This document shows, piece by piece, positions 15,944-24,444 of a DNA stretch of 41,780 nt (within the stretch, counting starts at the first letter, position 1; each line of letters opens with the position of its first letter). This DNA is from Myxococcota bacterium (GTDB lineage: Bacteria; Myxococcota; JAJVIH01), in contig JAJVIH010000070.1 in the NCBI GenBank assembly GCA_022072125.1, positions 1 to 41,780 on the forward strand. The letters are read 5' to 3'. The position numbers and the translations under genes were made by a program. Below the pieces are notes generated by a model. It searched no databases. It saw only the letters and a list, made by a program, of their open reading frames with translations, and was not told where the DNA came from.

Positions 15944-17185
15944 TTACACCGCGCGCACCCGCCGGAGCAACCACATCCCCGCCGCAAAAAACACCACCAG
16001 GGAGAGGATGGCGTAACGCTGGCCGAAAACCCAACTCAATCCGCCGAAGGTCAACGGTCCAAACATCGAGGAGAACCGTCCGCAGATCGCGCGCAAGCCG
16101 AAAAACTCCGCCGTGCGCCCTGCCGGAATCAGGCGGCTGAGGTAAGTCCGCGACAACGCCTGCACGCTGCCCAATCCCAGCGCCGCGAGAACGGCCACGC
16201 CCCAGAAGGTCGCGCGGCTTTCCGTCAGGAATGACATCACGCAAACCACCACCCAGAGGCCCAGCACGCCAAACAGCACCCGGCGCACGCCGAAGCTGTC
16301 CGCCCAGCGGCCCGTCACAAAGGCCCCTGGGGCGGCGATGGTATTCACCACCACCAACAGGACCATGGATTCGCCCACCGAAAACCTCAGCGTGGACACC
16401 GAATAGGCGCCCGCGAACGCAATGACGGTGTCCACCGCATCCATGTACAGAAAATAGGCGAGAAAGAAATAGAGGAGAGGCCGCATTTCCGGCTCCCGCA
16501 GCGCGCGCAACGTGGACATCAATTCATGATATCCGGCTTTCCATTGAATCGGCCGGCCCGCGCCCGCCCCCGGCTCCCGCAGCAGAAAAAAAGTGGGCAG
16601 GGACATCAGAAAATAGAAAAGCGCCACCACCAGCGGAACCAGAAAAGGGGCGATGCTGGTCTCCGCTTCCGGCAGCTTCTTCGCCAGCGGCATCACCGAG
16701 GCCAGACAGATCACGCCGCCGAAATACCCCAGGGCCCAGGCCATGCCGGAAACCCTGCCAATGCGATCAGCAGGGACAATCTCCGGCAAGAATGCATCGT
16801 AGAAAACGATCGAGGCTTCAAAACTGGCGTTGGCGATGATGAACAACAGCATGGCCAGCGCAATCATGCCGTTCCCCGCGAAGAACAGAAGGCCGCAGGC
16901 CAGGCAACTCAGCGTGGCGAAGAAAATCAGAAAGCGTTTCCTGGCGCGGGACTGATCGGCCACCGCCCCCAGCAACGGCGAAATCAGCGCCGTCACCAGC
17001 GCGGAAGCCGCCACCGCGGCGCCCCAGAAAAAATCCTGGCGCCCGACATCTCCGCCCACCACCACCCGGCGAAAGAACAACGGATAAAACGCGGTGACCA
17101 TCACCAATGGGAAAGCGGAATTGGCGAAATCGTACCATGCCCATGACCACAACTGGCGGCGGTTGACCGAGGTGATTTCGCTCAT
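15944..17185 (-). CDS. MFS transporter, UMF1/Atg22-like family
   Basis: A protein of about 413 residues with 11-12 predicted transmembrane helices. The N-terminal signature RRQLWSWAWYDFANSAF is characteristic of the UMF1 (Atg22-like) branch of major facilitators, and GAVADQSRARKRFL is the loop 2-3 motif. The second half contains RWADSFGVRRVLFG and ALSRTYLSRLIPAGRTAEFFGL. ATG 17185 is preferred; an in-frame GTG two codons earlier (17191) is possible. Substrates of bacterial UMF1 proteins are mostly unknown; amino-acid efflux is known for the fungal vacuolar member. It precedes nth in the same transcript. Confidence 0.9.
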   Translation of the reverse strand: MSEITSVNRRQLWSWAWYDFANSAFPLVMVTAFYPLFFRRVVVGGDVGRQDFFWGAAVAASALVTALISPLLGAVADQSRARKRFLIFFATLSCLACGLLFFAGNGMIALAMLLFIIANASFEASIVFYDAFLPEIVPADRIGRVSGMAWALGYFGGVICLASVMPLAKKLPEAETSIAPFLVPLVVALFYFLMSLPTFFLLREPGAGAGRPIQWKAGYHELMSTLRALREPEMRPLLYFFLAYFLYMDAVDTVIAFAGAYSVSTLRFSVGESMVLLVVVNTIAAPGAFVTGRWADSFGVRRVLFGVLGLWVVVCVMSFLTESRATFWGVAVLAALGLGSVQALSRTYLSRLIPAGRTAEFFGLRAICGRFSSMFGPLTFGGLSWVFGQRYAILSLVVFFAAGMWLLRRVRAV

Positions 17186-17395
17186 GCGCACCCGCTGATT
17201 CCGGAATGAAAAGAAGCCGCACGGCCGCCTGTTCCCGCATCATGCCCGGACCGGTGAAAGGACTGCCGCCCCTTCGCCCCCGCGCGGCGCATGACCGGCT
17301 GTCATCCCCGCCATTCATGGCGTTCCGCCGCCGTGAGACTGGCGGAAATTCCACATCCGGCGGGGGGGGCACTTCACCCCCGCTCCTGAACCGGA

Positions 17396-18535
17396 CTACT
17401 TTTTGCAGACCGTGACGTTGGCGTTTTTCGAACAGTCGAAGTCATCGCAGTCCACGAACTTGTCATTGTCGTTGTCCTTGCCATCGCTGCAGAGGGCGTT
17501 GCTGTTTTCGCGCGGACAAACGGTGACCGCCTCGTTCCTGGAGCAATCGAAGTCATCGCAGTCAATGAACTTATCTCCATCGTTGTCCTTGCCGTCAGAA
17601 CAATTCGCATCGTTGCTTTCCACGCTCGGCGGACGATCAGTGCTTCCGGCGTCCTGCGAACCACATACCGTGACGTTCTGATTCTTCGAACAATCGAAGT
17701 CATCGCAGTCAATGAACTTGTCCCCATCGTTGTCGCGTCCATCCGAACAGGCCTGGTTGTCGCTTTCGGCGCTGGCTGGACGATCCGCGCTTCCTCCATC
17801 GGCGGCGCCGCCGCAAATGGTCACGCTGGGATTCTTCGAGCAAGAGAAGTCCACGCAGTCCAGGAAGCCGTCGCAATCGTTATCCTTTCCATCGCCGCAC
17901 TGTTCGTCGTTGTCCTCGTTGCCGGATTTCTGGCAGTTGGGATCCACGTCGCGGGAAGATCCGCCATCCCTGGAGCCGCAAACCGTCACGCTGGAATTTT
18001 TGGAGCAGTCAAAGTCGTCGCAATCCACGAACTTGTCGCCATCGTTGTCCTGGCCGTCCGAACAGGCCTGATCATTGCTCTCGGCGCTGGACCCCGCACC
18101 GGCGTCCGCGCAAACGGTCACCCCGGGGTTCTTCGAACAGGAGAAGTCCACGCAGTCCAGGAAGCCGTCGCAATCGTTATCCTTGCCGTCGCCGCACTGT
18201 TCGTCGTTGTCCTCGTTGCCGGATTTCTGGCAGTTGGGATCAATCACCCGTCCGCCATCCCGCGCCCCACACACCGTGACGGCGGCGTTCTTCGAGCAGT
18301 CGAAATCATCGCAATCCACATACTTATCGCCATCGTTGTCCGCGCCATCGGAACAGCGTTCATTGGTGTTCTCCGCTCCCGAAGCGCCGCCCCCATCGCT
18401 GGCGCCGCCGCTTCCATCGCCGCCCGCACCTGTCAGGCCGCCATCCCGGGCGGTTTCGCGAACCGTGCCGCAGGCCATGGCCAATGCCGTTGAAACCAGA
18501 AGAATGGCGAATAACAAATGAGTGGATGCCTTCAT
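17396..18535 (-). CDS. Asp/Cys-rich repeat lipoprotein (thrombospondin-3/MopE-like repeats)
   Basis: The 379-residue product starts at ATG 18535 with AAGGAAAG ten bases upstream. The signal peptide ends at Cys22 in LAMAC, an atypical lipobox, followed by a Gly/Ala/Ser linker. From Cys61 to the end there are seven repeats of about 36-50 residues with the core CSDGxDNDGDKFVDCDDFDC then SKNxxVTVC. DxDxDG loops should bind Ca2+ and four Cys per repeat could pair. Two repeats (second and fourth) are a variant, CGDGKDNDCDGFLDCVDFSC, preceded by IDPNCQKSGNEDNDE-type linkers; the order is A-B-A-B-A-A-A. A surface-exposed Ca-stabilised stalk is the likely structure. No enzymatic domain. It is monocistronic. 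Confidence 0.88.
   Translation of the reverse strand: MKASTHLLFAILLVSTALAMACGTVRETARDGGLTGAGGDGSGGASDGGGASGAENTNERCSDGADNDGDKYVDCDDFDCSKNAAVTVCGARDGGRVIDPNCQKSGNEDNDEQCGDGKDNDCDGFLDCVDFSCSKNPGVTVCADAGAGSSAESNDQACSDGQDNDGDKFVDCDDFDCSKNSSVTVCGSRDGGSSRDVDPNCQKSGNEDNDEQCGDGKDNDCDGFLDCVDFSCSKNPSVTICGGAADGGSADRPASAESDNQACSDGRDNDGDKFIDCDDFDCSKNQNVTVCGSQDAGSTDRPPSVESNDANCSDGKDNDGDKFIDCDDFDCSRNEAVTVCPRENSNALCSDGKDNDNDKFVDCDDFDCSKNANVTVCKK
17399..18355 (-). repeat. Tandem in-gene repeat array, with a recently duplicated 297-bp unit
   Basis: Seven coding repeats fill this stretch. The segments 17844-17945 and 18141-18242 are almost identical at the DNA level (only a few mismatches in about 100 bp) and are exactly 297 bp (99 codons) apart, indicating duplication of an A-B repeat pair in frame. 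Confidence 0.85.
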
Positions 18536-18742
18536 GGAGCTTTCCTTTTCTAGCCGTTTGACGTGCGTGGGATATCACCCCGTCCCGCGCGATGTCCAAC
18601 CGGATTGCCGCACCGTGTCAAACCCCATTCTCGCGGAAGATTGCGCCGGCCCAACGCCAAGCCGGTGACAACCGTGAATCAACCTCGCATCAGACCAGGC
18701 CGGATGCGCCACATCCAGCGGCGCCGGAACCTGGGCTCCTGA

Positions 18743-20302
18743 TCAGGCTTCCTGGAACGGCGCCATCCCCATCGCCAGCCGCGGCAGTTCGATGCGAAAA
18801 CATGCGCCGCCGTCCGGCAGGTTATTGGCGCTGATGGTTCCGTTCATGGAACTGATGATGCTCTGGCAAATCCACAATCCCAGGCCGGTCCCCGCGCCAG
18901 CTTCCTTGGTGCTGAAAAAGGGCTCGAAAATCGAGTGAATGGCGTGCTCCGGAATGCCCGGGCCCGTATCGCTTACCTCAATCACCACGAAGGCGTCGCG
19001 GGCGTTCACCCGGATCGCAGCCTCGCCCTGATCGCCCATGGAGTCGGCGGCGTTGATCAACAGATTGAACAATACCTGCATCAACCGGGCCTGATCTCCC
19101 TGCACATACAGTTCGCCGTCCGGATTCTCCACGGAAAAGCGGATGTGCTTATACCGCGCCTGGGGACGCAACAAATCAATCGCCTTCCTGGCCGAGGCGG
19201 CGACCGGAACCGGCTCCAGCACGGTCTCGCGCGGGCGCGAGTACTGCAGCAGGTCACGGAGAATTTTTTCGATGCGCTTCAACTCGCCTTCAATCCGTGC
19301 GAGAAAATCCTTGCGGGTTTCCTCGTCGAGCTGGCTGGCGCGCAGCATCTGCACGTAACCCAGCACCGCCGCCAGCGGATTGCCGATCTCGTGCGCCACG
19401 CCTGCCCCCATACGCCCCACCAGCGCCAGTTTTTCGGAGCGGATCAGCTCGTCCTGGGTGCGCTTGAGGCTGTCGTTCAGTTCCTCCAGTTTGCGCACCT
19501 GCTCGTGGATGCGCGCGCGATCATGGCCAATGCTCTCCGCCATCGAGTTGAACGCTTCGCCCAGGCGGCTGAACTCATGTTGTCCGGCGATGCGCACGCG
19601 CGCGCGGTAATCGCCGCCTGACACCTGCCGCACCGCCTCGTCCAGCGAGCGCACCGAACTCACAATCAGGCGTCCAAACAAAAACCACGCCATCACCATC
19701 AGACCGCCGACCATCGTCAGCACGGAATAAATGAGGTAGCGCTGGGTTTCCGCCACCTGCCGCGTGATGGTGTCGAGGGGATAATCCACACGCAGCCAGG
19801 CGCCCTGGGCGACCCGCGATTCCAGCGGAATCCATACCCGCAGGATGCGGCCGGCGCGATCCTCCAGGGGGAACACCATGGCGTCGGTCTGCGCCCGGTT
19901 GCGAATGGCCACCGAATCTTCCGTCAGCAGTTCGCGCGCTCCCGCCTGATCCGGAAACGCCGGAATCACATACGCGCCGCCCGGCCCCAGAATCGCCATG
20001 TTGCGCACCTGCAGCGAATTCAACGCCTTCCCCGGGAAACGCTTGAAGACGTGAATATCCTCCGCCAAACCGCCCCATTCGCGGGATACCCCCGCCGCCA
20101 GCACGCGGGAGGTGTCGCGCGCCTTGTCGCGGAAACTTTTCAGTTGGGATTGCTGGATCAGCGGCAATACAAGGACGCTGAAACCCACCAGGCTCGCCGA
20201 CATCACCAGCAGCAGGATCAGCAGGATGCGGGTCTGAACGCCGAACCGCACCTTCTTCCGCCTGGGCGGCAGCGTCAGGGTTGGTCCGGCGGAGTGGTCC
20301 AT
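18743..20302 (-). CDS. Membrane sensor histidine kinase downstream of pilD
   Basis: This 519-residue protein has a first transmembrane helix (about 25-48), a periplasmic sensor of about 140 residues, and a second helix (about 190-213). HAMP (213-265), a coiled coil, HisKA with the phospho-acceptor His304 in VAHEIGNPLAAVLGY, and an HATPase domain with NLLINAADSM, DTGPGIP and GTGLGLWI follow. It starts 30 nt after pilD in the same direction. No response regulator sits next to it, so its partner may be PilR from the same operon or an unlinked regulator. The architecture resembles PilS-like kinases of the NtrB type, but with a periplasmic domain instead of a multi-helix sensor. Confidence 0.9.
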   Translation of the reverse strand: MDHSAGPTLTLPPRRKKVRFGVQTRILLILLLVMSASLVGFSVLVLPLIQQSQLKSFRDKARDTSRVLAAGVSREWGGLAEDIHVFKRFPGKALNSLQVRNMAILGPGGAYVIPAFPDQAGARELLTEDSVAIRNRAQTDAMVFPLEDRAGRILRVWIPLESRVAQGAWLRVDYPLDTITRQVAETQRYLIYSVLTMVGGLMVMAWFLFGRLIVSSVRSLDEAVRQVSGGDYRARVRIAGQHEFSRLGEAFNSMAESIGHDRARIHEQVRKLEELNDSLKRTQDELIRSEKLALVGRMGAGVAHEIGNPLAAVLGYVQMLRASQLDEETRKDFLARIEGELKRIEKILRDLLQYSRPRETVLEPVPVAASARKAIDLLRPQARYKHIRFSVENPDGELYVQGDQARLMQVLFNLLINAADSMGDQGEAAIRVNARDAFVVIEVSDTGPGIPEHAIHSIFEPFFSTKEAGAGTGLGLWICQSIISSMNGTISANNLPDGGACFRIELPRLAMGMAPFQEA

Positions 20303-20332
20303 TGGTGGATTCCAGTCAGTTGAAAACAGGAG

Positions 20333-21262
20333 TCACAGGACCCGGTCAACCAGCCAGCGGCTGGCGTTCATGTACCAATCAATCAGGGTACGCCCAAAAA
20401 ACAAGTACTCCAGGGCGCCCAGCGCCAGGAATGGTCCGAAGGGAATCAACTGCCACTCCGGAACCTCGATCCATTCGCCGTCATCGTCTTCATCCGCTCC
20501 CTCCTTTTTGGGAGGCGGGGGCGGCGCGGCCGCCATTTGCCGTTCGTATTCGGCGATTTGCCCTGTTCCCCATGCCCAGAGGTAACGGGCGCCGCCAGCC
20601 ACGCTGCCCTGCAGCACGGCCAGCAGAATGATCGCGGGCAAAGCCGGGTAGGCGCCGAGAAACGAACCGATCATCCCGAACATGAAGAAGTCTCCGCCGC
20701 CCATTCCAACCTTGTTGGTGATGATTCCATAGAACCAGGTAAAACCAAACAACACCGCGAAACCGCCCAACGCTCCCGCCAGGGAAGACTGCCAGCTCAC
20801 CGTACCGGTGAAAAAGGATGAAGCAAATCCCACCACCGCTCCGCCAATGCTCAGTTGGGGCGGAATGATCATATGGTCAAAATCAATGAACGTGATCGCC
20901 ACCAGATTGAGCACGAAAATCCAGAGCGCCAGGCGATCCGCCAGTGGAATGGGCAACTGGTAAACAGCCAGGGAGAGCAGCCCGGTCAGCAACTCCACCA
21001 TGGGATAGCGCGGAGAAATCGGGGTTTTGCAGTTGGAGCATTTCCCGCGCAGCGCCACCCAGGAAATCAGCGGAATATTTTCATACCAGCGGATGCGGTG
21101 ACCGCACTTCGGACATGAACTGGGCGGCGAAACCACGGACTTCCCCAGCGGCAACCGGTGGATCACCACGTTGAGAAAACTGCCCACGATCGCCCCGAGA
21201 AGAAAGGCGTAGGTCTGGAATATCCACGCGGTGCGGGGGTCCGCCGCCATTTGCTGGAACAT
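20333..21262 (-). CDS. pilD: Type IV prepilin peptidase / N-methyltransferase
   Basis: The 309-residue inner-membrane aspartic protease cleaves and methylates prepilins. The cytoplasmic N-domain has the zinc cysteines Cys50, Cys53, Cys75 and Cys78 (CPKC, CSNC) around PPSSCPKCGHRIRWYENIP, and the methylase region. Catalytic aspartates are in FIDFDHMIIP (Asp127/129) and GMGGGDFFMFGMIG (Asp191; here GGGD rather than the common GxGD variant GYGD). Unusual is a Pro-rich then acidic insert (residues about 245-265: PPPPPKKEGADEDDDG) before the last transmembrane segment. It lies 6 nt after pilR. Confidence 0.93.
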   Translation of the reverse strand: MFQQMAADPRTAWIFQTYAFLLGAIVGSFLNVVIHRLPLGKSVVSPPSSCPKCGHRIRWYENIPLISWVALRGKCSNCKTPISPRYPMVELLTGLLSLAVYQLPIPLADRLALWIFVLNLVAITFIDFDHMIIPPQLSIGGAVVGFASSFFTGTVSWQSSLAGALGGFAVLFGFTWFYGIITNKVGMGGGDFFMFGMIGSFLGAYPALPAIILLAVLQGSVAGGARYLWAWGTGQIAEYERQMAAAPPPPPKKEGADEDDDGEWIEVPEWQLIPFGPFLALGALEYLFFGRTLIDWYMNASRWLVDRVL

Positions 21263-21268
21263 GGGGCT

Positions 21269-22675
21269 TCAGTCTCCCTCATCATCCGGACCGGACATGT
21301 TGTACTTTTTCAGCCGGTACCGGAACGAACGGAAACTCAGCCGGAGTAACTGGGCGGCCTCGGTTTTCCTGCCTCCGGTTTCTCTCAGGGCCCAGGTCAG
21401 CATGCGTTTTTCGAGATCCTCGACCACCCGCTCGAAATCCACCCCGGACCGGGGAAACTCCGTTGTATCCGGCATGCCCGAAAAACTGGCCGCGGGAGCG
21501 GGCCGGGCGGAGCGAACTTCCGCGGGCAGGCTGTCCACCGTGATGGTGTTGCCGCTTTCCAGGGTCACGCTGCGTTCGACAATATTCTCCAGTTGCCGGA
21601 CGTTGCCGCTGTAGTCGTAATTCATCAGACAGGCCATGGCCCCGGCGTCGAATCCGCGGATATCCTTGCCGGACTCTCGCGCGAATTTGCGCACGAATGC
21701 GTCCGCCAGCAGGGGAATATCATCCTTGCGCTCCCGCAACGGCGGCAACTGGATATGAATGACATTCAGCCGGTAAAAGAGATCCTCGCGGAACAGCTTG
21801 CGCTTGACCAGATCTTCCAGATCCACGTTGGTGGCGGCGATGAAACGCGCGTCCACGGCGCGCTCTTCCACATCGCCGACCCGCTTGAATTTCCGTTCCT
21901 GAAGCACCCGCAGCAGTTTGACCTGCAGGTTCAGCGGCAACTCGCCGATTTCATCCAGAAACAGCGTGCCGCCATCCGCCCCTTCCACCAGCCCCATTTT
22001 GTTGGAGATGGCGCCGGTGAAGGATCCTTTGACGTGGCCGAACAACTCCGACTCCATCAGGTTTTCGGGGATGGCTCCGCAATTGATGGGAATAAACGGT
22101 TTTTTCGCACGCGCGGAATTGAAATGGATGGCCTTGGCGACCATTTCCTTGCCGGTGCCGCTTTCGCCGGTCAGCAGGATATTGGCGCGGGTGTCCGCCA
22201 CCTTGGAAAGCAGCGCGCAGACCTGCCTCATGCGATCGCTGCGGCCAATCAGATTGCCGAAGGTGTATTTTTCGCTGAGTTGCTGGCGGAGCTGGACGTT
22301 CTCGCGGAGCAGACCGCGCTTGTCGAGCGCCAGCCGCACCTGCTGCCGCAGTTCGTCCACGTTGAACGGCTTGGTGATGTAATCGTAGGCGCCCAGCTTC
22401 ATCGCCTGGACGGCGTCATGGGCGGTGCCATGGGCGGTGATCATGATGACCTGGGTCTCGGGCCACAGATCGCGGATGGACCTCAACACCTCCAGTCCAT
22501 CTTTTCCCGGCATGCGCAGGTCGGTGAAGACGAGATCATATTCCGTCTCGTTGGACATTTTGATGGCCTCGTCTCCGCGGCTGGCCAGATGGACCTCGTG
22601 ATCATCCTGCTCCAGAAGGATTTGCAGGAACTCGCGAAGGCTGCGCTCGTCGTCCGCGACCAGTATCCGGGCCAT
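21269..22675 (-). CDS. pilR: Sigma54-dependent response regulator PilR
   Basis: The 468-residue NtrC-family regulator has a receiver domain with phospho-acceptor Asp52, an AAA+ domain and a Fis-type helix-turn-helix. The AAA+ domain has Walker A GESGTGKE at 170-177, a GSFTGA sigma54-contact loop at 217-222 and the Walker B LFLDEIGE around 238-245. The helix-turn-helix is the C-terminal GRKTEAAQLLRLSFRSFRYRLKKY. The last segment, with RSFRYRLKKYN, is the PilR signature and explains the name over generic NtrC. The kinase gene pilS overlaps its start by one base. It activates pilin transcription at -24/-12 promoters; no pilA is in this window. Confidence 0.93.
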   Translation of the reverse strand: MARILVADDERSLREFLQILLEQDDHEVHLASRGDEAIKMSNETEYDLVFTDLRMPGKDGLEVLRSIRDLWPETQVIMITAHGTAHDAVQAMKLGAYDYITKPFNVDELRQQVRLALDKRGLLRENVQLRQQLSEKYTFGNLIGRSDRMRQVCALLSKVADTRANILLTGESGTGKEMVAKAIHFNSARAKKPFIPINCGAIPENLMESELFGHVKGSFTGAISNKMGLVEGADGGTLFLDEIGELPLNLQVKLLRVLQERKFKRVGDVEERAVDARFIAATNVDLEDLVKRKLFREDLFYRLNVIHIQLPPLRERKDDIPLLADAFVRKFARESGKDIRGFDAGAMACLMNYDYSGNVRQLENIVERSVTLESGNTITVDSLPAEVRSARPAPAASFSGMPDTTEFPRSGVDFERVVEDLEKRMLTWALRETGGRKTEAAQLLRLSFRSFRYRLKKYNMSGPDDEGD

Positions 22676-24444
22676 TACTCCACCTGGGCTGAAACCCCGC
22701 GGCCCACGCCGGAGACGGGACGTTTCTGGCCTTCCTCCAGTTCGATGCGATCAATCCGGATGGTGAAGGACGCCCCCTCGCCCACCCGGGATTTGACCGA
22801 CAATTCTCCGCCGTGGCCGTCAATCACCCGGCGGACGACGGGCAATCCCAGTCCGGTGCCTTCCTCGCGGGTCGTGAAAAACGGTTCGAATATGCGCGTC
22901 ATGTCCTCGCTGGATATCCCGTGTCCGTTGTCCGTCACGTCCACCACCACCCATTCGCCGCCGCGCGGACGTTTTTCCGATCGCGTGGCCACCGTGATCC
23001 GTCCATCCCGGCCGGCGGGAATCGCATGAGCGGCGTTGGATAGCAAATTCCAGAGCACCTGGCGGAACTGCTCGGCGTCCACGTCCGCCCACAGCGCGTT
23101 GATGGACAGGTTTGTCTCGACCGCCACCCGCTCCTGAAAACGCGGATCGTTGCGGAAGAAGCTCACGGTTTCCTGAATCAGGGCGTTTAGTTCGCAAGGC
23201 TTTTTGTCGAGGGCGGGAGGGCGCGCATACCGGAGGAAGTCGGTGATGAGTTTGTTGAGCCGTTCGACCTCGCGCACCACGATGTCCATGAGGCGCCGCT
23301 GTTTTTCATCCGCGCCGGGATTTGATCGCAGCAACTGGATGGAGCCGCTCACCGAAGCCAGGGGGTTGCGGATTTCATGGGCGATGCCGGCCGCCAGCTT
23401 GCCGATGGCCGCCAGCCGCTGGGACTCCATCACCTGGGCCTGCATGGCGCGCAGGTCGGTTTCATCGGACATGACAACCAGATGCCCCGTGGATTTGGGG
23501 TCCGGCCCCGCGAGGGCGATGGCCTGCACCGCCAGAATGCGCTGCCCGCCATCCGGCCGGGTATAGGAAATCCCGTCCCCATCGTGAATGCGCTCGCCCC
23601 GCACCAGTTGGGTGATAATTCCGGCGGCCCTGGGGTCATGGGGGAACAGTTCATCCACGGATTTGTTCAGCAGACCCAGCGGGTGCATTCCCAGCATGGC
23701 GGAAACGGCGGGATTCACGTACTGAACCCGTCCGGCTGAATCGAGGGTGAGCAGTCCGGAAGGCAGGCTGGCGACGATGGTTTCATGCAGCGTGGTGAGT
23801 TTGGCCAGGTCCTTGCGGGTCTCCGTGAGTTGATCGCCCTTTTCCCGGAGCAATCCGGCCAGATAGGCGGCCAAGGCCGCCACGAAGAAAAACCCGCCGG
23901 CGTTCAGGGCGATGCGGAACATCAGCCGATCCACCGGCTGTTGATGGACGGCGAAATCCGCCGCGTCCAAATCAGGCAGGAACCGGTTGTATTGAAGCCA
24001 GGTCAGCAGGCACAACAGGACCATGGAGGCGATGGCGGTTGTATATGCCCCTCGCCGGTAAAAGATGATGGAGCCATTGATGATGCTGAGGGTGTACATG
24101 AACGAAAACAGGCTTTCGACGCCGCCTGTCAGGTACACCAGCCCGGTCGCCACCATCAGATCGAGGCCGATTTGCGTCCACGCCAGCAAACGCAGGTTGG
24201 ATACGCGCTGCAGAAAGGGCAGCGAGACCAGCGTGGCGCCGTAAGTGAAGATGATCACGATGAACAGAAAGTTCACCGCGGGGTGGAGCATGCGGCTGGG
24301 CGACCGGAAATTGACGATCAGGGTGACGGTCAGGAGGATGGACGCCACCACCGCCCTGAAAAACAGGAGCCACCAGATCTTGTTGTAAAGATCGAGGTGG
24401 ACTCCGGTAAGCGGATTCCGGCGGGAAACCGGGCTGTTCATCAA
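22675..24444 (-). CDS. pilS: Sensor histidine kinase PilS
   Basis: The 589-residue kinase has six hydrophobic segments (about 24-200) as PilS does, then a PAS domain (215-330), HisKA with His356 in AAGIAHEIRNPLASVSGSIQLL, and HATPase motifs NLLSNAAHAIP, DNGHGIS and GTGLGLPVV. It phosphorylates PilR. The start (ATG ATG at 24444/24441) overlaps the pilC stop by four bases, giving coupled translation pilC-pilS-pilR. Confidence 0.92.
   Translation of the reverse strand: MMNSPVSRRNPLTGVHLDLYNKIWWLLFFRAVVASILLTVTLIVNFRSPSRMLHPAVNFLFIVIIFTYGATLVSLPFLQRVSNLRLLAWTQIGLDLMVATGLVYLTGGVESLFSFMYTLSIINGSIIFYRRGAYTTAIASMVLLCLLTWLQYNRFLPDLDAADFAVHQQPVDRLMFRIALNAGGFFFVAALAAYLAGLLREKGDQLTETRKDLAKLTTLHETIVASLPSGLLTLDSAGRVQYVNPAVSAMLGMHPLGLLNKSVDELFPHDPRAAGIITQLVRGERIHDGDGISYTRPDGGQRILAVQAIALAGPDPKSTGHLVVMSDETDLRAMQAQVMESQRLAAIGKLAAGIAHEIRNPLASVSGSIQLLRSNPGADEKQRRLMDIVVREVERLNKLITDFLRYARPPALDKKPCELNALIQETVSFFRNDPRFQERVAVETNLSINALWADVDAEQFRQVLWNLLSNAAHAIPAGRDGRITVATRSEKRPRGGEWVVVDVTDNGHGISSEDMTRIFEPFFTTREEGTGLGLPVVRRVIDGHGGELSVKSRVGEGASFTIRIDRIELEEGQKRPVSGVGRGVSAQVE

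Noticed and set aside
17399-18355. Possible CRISPR-like repeat array
   Set aside because: The repeats are in frame, about 100-150 bp long with variable spacing, and code for Asp/Cys-rich protein units.
21593-23029. 478-codon open frame opposite pilR and pilS
   Set aside because: The opposite strand has clear PilR and PilS domains; composition of this frame is not protein-like.
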